The position numbers and the translations under genes were made by a program. The notes beneath the pieces were generated by a model, which made no database searches, was not told the DNA's origin, and saw nothing but the letters and a program-made list of their open reading frames with translations. From JADGGV01 sp035715725 (lineage in GTDB: Bacteria > Gemmatimonadota > Gemmatimonadetes > Longimicrobiales > RSA9), in contig DASTKT010000059.1 in assembly GCA_035715725.1 (NCBI GenBank), forward strand, positions 50,141-114,140: a DNA stretch of 64,000 nucleotides. Reading direction: 5' to 3'. Of the stretch, positions 62,201 to 64,000 are shown one piece after another (the stretch's first letter is position 1; each line of letters starts with the position of its first letter).

Positions 62201-62710
62201 CTCCACCAGCCCCATGTTCTTCCAGCTCTTGCCGCCGTCCTCCGACTTGTAGACGCCGTCGCCCATCACGTCCGCGTCCCGGATCGCCCACGCCTCCCCC
62301 GTCCCCGCCCACACGACCTGCGGGTTCGTGCGCGACACCGCCAGCGCGCCGATCGCCTGCACCGGCTGCTCGTCGAACAGCGGCGCCCAGCTCCGCCCCC
62401 CGTCCGTCGTCTTCCACACCCCGCCCGACGCCGCGCCCAGGTAGTACGTCGTCGTGTCCCCGGGAACGCCCGCCACCGCCGCCACCCGCCCCGCGCTCGG
62501 CGGACCCATGTAGCGGAACTTCAGCACGTGCGCCGGCTGCGACGCCGGCGGACCCTGCGGCGCGCCCCGCCCCTGGAACTGCGCGGCCGCCGGGAGCGCC
62601 GCACCCCCGAGCGCCGCCAGCGCCACCAGCGCACACGCCCACGGGTGTCGAACCTCCGCGCGCGCCGTGCCCCGGCCGCACGCGGCACCACGTCGTGAAG
62701 AGCGGGTCAT
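59198..62710 (-). CDS. Large secreted sortilin/VPS10-like BNR-propeller protein
   Basis: A 1170-residue protein. The signal peptide is ACALVALAALGGAALPAAAQ. Repeated Asp-box/BNR motifs (S.DGG.SW) occur along ~700 residues: GVWKTTDGGRSW, GVYKSEDGGKSW, GVYRTVDGGKSW, GVWVSRDGGTSW, LWYTRDGGGNW, FYSMDDGATW. The C-terminal part has VNRTSWDLTTVG-like beta-sandwich sequence and a helical end (RIVADMDQTVDMINRLEVVG). Proteins of this layout, often called sortilin- or glycosyl-hydrolase-like, are abundant in Gemmatimonadota and Acidobacteriota and may bind peptides or glycans. ATG 62710 follows GAGG. A promoter with a TATATT -10 lies ~30 bp upstream, and the divergent deaminase copy is 327 bp away. Confidence 0.88.
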   Translation of the reverse strand: MTRSSRRGAACGRGTARAEVRHPWACALVALAALGGAALPAAAQFQGRGAPQGPPASQPAHVLKFRYMGPPSAGRVAAVAGVPGDTTTYYLGAASGGVWKTTDGGRSWAPLFDEQPVQAIGALAVSRTNPQVVWAGTGEAWAIRDADVMGDGVYKSEDGGKSWKNMGLVETGRIGRIVIHPTNPDIVFVCALGRTTGPQEERGVYRTVDGGKSWRRVLFVNPNTGCSGLAMDPKDPDVLFAGTWEVVMHTWAMFSGGAGSGVWVSRDGGTSWTRIKPAAGLPKSPVGKVDVAVAPSSPQRVYALIQTADQGSLWRSDDGGRSWRAASWDRRLIGRAGYYIRVTVSPKNADEVHVMNSSSLLSTDGGLTFPRGVGGCGDCHDEWIDPLNPDHWVTTGDGGAGITRDHGKTYASISLPIGQMYHVALDERTPYWIYSNRQDDGTMRGRSDSPVEVPNVPAYGDSAGVGSGGIPGIGGPRGERRGGEDGQGGRGGPPATDTAQRGGGERAGPPPAAAGARQANPGGQGAPGGRGPGGAPRGGRFGPGGGIGAGVPWQAGIGGCESGFTLPLPSDPDIIWASCYGNTVTRFDNGVGRARHVAPWMHTLDSEPNKAKYRCHWTPPLAIDPFDPETVYYGCQVVFRTRNQGQSWDVISPDLSTNDSRYIVSSGGIIGDNLGQFYGEVVFAIAPSPAQRGLIWAGTNDGQLWYTRDGGGNWTNVTKNMTGLPAWGTIRQIAPSHFDPAAAYVAIDFHMMDDREPYLYKTSDYGRTWTKISGGLPSKHPLAYVMSVAENPNRRGMLFAGTGNGFFYSMDDGATWTRFNEGLPAAPVTWIEVQKEYHDVVVSTYGRGLFIMHDITALENADKVPQVAEAYLYPPRAGVRAARTGNVDILYMVKGAPAAPLRLEILNDGGKVIRTLEVRSHAGLNRTSWDLTTVGPRQVELRTTPPDNPHIWEEARFKGKDTRPINHWGIQQPQRAAPIVPPGKYAVRMTVGTQSYTQPFEVVKDPSITSSVADLAASSETQERIVADMDQTVDMINRLEVVGKQVEDRLKARPSGDAAAALRSFEQKRMSVLLQLLSRTDLHSDDKWYVEAYRIYMNLIWLYGEVGTGAGDVQGGAEYRPTDASLATLATLEQQLAQARKDYDRLMQQDLVALNQALAGKITITDGGTP

Positions 62711-62730
62711 CTCAACCTCGGGGGTGGTGT

Positions 62731-62749
62731 GATTTTATCCAATATACTG
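62731..62749 (-). promoter_or_regulatory. Promoter of the propeller operon with a motif half-site
   Basis: On the minus strand TATATT (62746-62741) lies ~31 bp before the ATG at 62710. The plus-strand bases are TTTTATCC followed by AATATACTG; the second half is identical to half of the gntR-promoter motif, and TTATCC is the complement of its other half. The -35 region is too GC-rich to assign. Confidence 0.55.
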
Positions 62750-62877
62750 CGCCGGCCCCGCCGGCCGCGCAACCCTGTCCATGTCCGCAGCCGCCGCCGC
62801 GCGCCCGCCGACCGGGCCCGCCGCTTCCCGGGTCTCGCCCGGCGCCCGCGCCCCGGCCGCGACGTCGCACGCCCCTC

Positions 62878-62911
62878 TTGTCCGCCCTCGTCGCTGCTGC
62901 ATATTGTATCC
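62878..62911 (+). promoter_or_regulatory. Promoter of the second deaminase gene with a motif copy
   Basis: TTGTCC (62878-62883), a 16-bp spacer and CATATT (62900-62905) form a plausible sigma70 promoter. The 15-mer at 62897-62911 reads GGATACAATATGCAG on the minus strand, 12 of 15 identical to the gntR-promoter motif. The leader to the ATG at 63038 is about 125 bases, long for this window. Confidence 0.55.
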
Positions 62912-63037
62912 GAAACCGCCCCGAACGACGGACCGTTGCCGCTTCACCCGCCGCAGCGTTCCCAGCCCGATGCCGAGGCGACGCGCGCCGCCGCAGGAGC
63001 GGGCTTCCCGAGCGCAGACCTCCGAGGGAGCTGAGCC

Positions 63038-63958
63038 ATGCAGAAAAGCGACTGGAGTGGGGTGTTCCCGGCGATCACCACGCCGTTCCTCCCCGACGGT
63101 TCCGTGGACGAGGCGTTCCTGGCGGAGCACGTCGACTGGCTCGTCTCGAGCGGGTGCCGGGGGATCGTGGCGCTGGGGTCGCTGGGCGAAGGCGCCACGC
63201 TGCGGGCGATCGAGAAGGTGCGGCTCCTGGAGGTCTGCCGTCCAGCGATCCGGGGGCGGGTGCCGCTGGTGGCGGCGATCTCCGGGCTGGCCACGCAGGA
63301 ATGCGTGGAGCTGGCGCTGGCGGCGGAGGCGATCGGCTGCGACGGGCTGATGGTGCTTCCCGCGTACGTGTACCGCGGGGATTGGCGGGAGACGGAGGCG
63401 CACTTTTCGGCGATCATCGAGGCGACGTCGCTGTCCTGCATGCTCTACAACAATCCGATCGCGTACGGCACGGACCTCACCGTCCGGGACATCGAGGAGC
63501 TGGCCGCTCGCCACCCGAACGTGCATGCGGTGAAGGACTCGAGCGGGGATGTCCGGCGCCTGACGGCGCTGCGCGAGCGGCTCGGCGGTCGGCTCGCGCT
63601 GTTCGCGGGGCTGGACGACATGGTGACGGAGGCCACGCTCATGGGCGGGGATGGCTGGATCGCCGGGCTGGTGAACGCGTTCCCGGAGGAGTCGGTCCGG
63701 CTCTTCGACCTGGCGCACAACGGGAACGCCGAGGAAGCCCGGCGGCTGTACGAGTGGTTCCTCCCGCTGCTCCGCTTCGACACGCTACCGAACTTCGTGC
63801 AGCTCATCAAGCTCGTCCAGGCGGAGGTGGGCCGGGGGAGCGAGGCGGTGCGGCCGCCGCGGCTGCCGCTCGTCGGGAGCGATCGAGCCGAGGCGCTGGC
63901 GGTGATCCGGGAGCGGATCGAGCTGCTCGGCCGGATCCCGGCGATCGCCACGGCCTGA
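63038..63958 (+). CDS. 1-pyrroline-4-hydroxy-2-carboxylate deaminase (DapA family), copy 2
   Basis: A 306-residue TIM-barrel lyase closely related to the enzyme at 50,072: the two share GVFPAITTPF, GSLGEGATL, MLYNN(P)xAYGTDL, the Schiff-base AVKxSSGDVRR (Lys166 in both) and the long RRLYEWFLPLLRFDTLP run. All catalytic residues are intact. The duplicate stands alone, away from the operon, with its own promoter and a copy of the candidate operator. It may add flux at the deaminase step or act on a related pyrroline such as the 3-hydroxyproline product; sequence alone cannot tell. The remaining 42 bases to the window end show no gene. Confidence 0.9.
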   Translation: MQKSDWSGVFPAITTPFLPDGSVDEAFLAEHVDWLVSSGCRGIVALGSLGEGATLRAIEKVRLLEVCRPAIRGRVPLVAAISGLATQECVELALAAEAIGCDGLMVLPAYVYRGDWRETEAHFSAIIEATSLSCMLYNNPIAYGTDLTVRDIEELAARHPNVHAVKDSSGDVRRLTALRERLGGRLALFAGLDDMVTEATLMGGDGWIAGLVNAFPEESVRLFDLAHNGNAEEARRLYEWFLPLLRFDTLPNFVQLIKLVQAEVGRGSEAVRPPRLPLVGSDRAEALAVIRERIELLGRIPAIATA

Positions 63959-64000
63959 GCCCGCGGCGCGCGCTCGAGGTGAAAATGCGACGGTTCGGGC

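Overview
The window is a very GC-rich bacterial chromosome segment (roughly 70% or more G+C by eye). The gene content suggests a Gemmatimonadota-type or similar soil bacterium: an orphan two-module ADOP-type permease, sortilin/VPS10-like secreted propellers, a CarboxypepD_reg/TonB-plug protein, and many lipoproteins with Ala-Pro-rich linkers. The phylum is an inference from gene families, not from a marker-gene tree. No tRNA, rRNA, CRISPR array, insertion sequence or prophage is visible.

Layout. (1) 1-5.5 kb: the 3' part of an AfsR/SARP-like BTAD-ATPase-TPR regulator, six GGAACGC direct repeats at helical spacing, then an FAD oxidase and an NmrA-type reductase. (2) 5.6-17.6 kb: a membrane protein, an ABC exporter, a clan GH-A glycosidase lipoprotein, an 814-bp repeat-rich non-coding stretch ahead of infC (which appears to start at AUC), an MscS channel, a small HGG...CRG protein, an ADOP permease and a MATE pump. 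(3) 17.7-30.5 kb: two paralogous orphan PAS/GAF histidine kinases flanking a pyruvyltransferase/FAD-oxidase pair and a MacB-type ABC transporter whose MacA partner is reduced to its C-terminal tail; then a nucleotidyltransferase/HEAT pair and a TonB-plug-like secreted protein. (4) 30.8-36.1 kb, minus strand: a tightly overlapping four-gene sugar/glycoconjugate operon (GT4, mutarotase-like, GT2-dehydrogenase fusion, ATP-grasp). (5) 36.5-43.9 kb: a lipoprotein divergent from a LuxR regulator, DUF4389, VIT1-like and TerC-like metal transporters, and an Ig-like repeat lipoprotein. (6) 44.1-64 kb: a complete trans-4-hydroxy-L-proline catabolic operon followed by secreted peptidase and propeller genes.

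Region 6 is the most coherent system. A GntR/FCD regulator leads an operon encoding 2-oxoglutarate-semialdehyde dehydrogenase, 4-hydroxyproline 2-epimerase, a three-subunit D-hydroxyproline dehydrogenase (DAO-type FAD protein, 82-aa [2Fe-2S] protein, FAD/NAD protein with a BFD-type cluster) and a DapA-family deaminase, then a TauE/SafE-type membrane protein. Directly downstream lie a lipoprotein that fuses an HEFSH metallopeptidase-like domain to a cyclophilin-type prolyl isomerase, a secreted prolyl-oligopeptidase/DPP4-type S9 peptidase, two large secreted propeller proteins, and a second copy of the DapA-family deaminase. A GGATAAARTATACTG-like motif recurs at the gntR promoter, ahead of the metallopeptidase-cyclophilin gene and ahead of the second deaminase, with a related half-site ahead of the propeller operon. 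Together these suggest a co-regulated system that breaks down hydroxyproline/proline-rich (collagen- or extensin-like) protein outside the cell and burns the hydroxyproline to 2-oxoglutarate. The pathway assignment is strong. The extracellular substrate and the shared regulation are inferences.

Two places show broken genes at sharp junctions (about 23,248 and 57,232). Either the genome has undergone recent deletion or rearrangement there, or the assembly is mis-joined.
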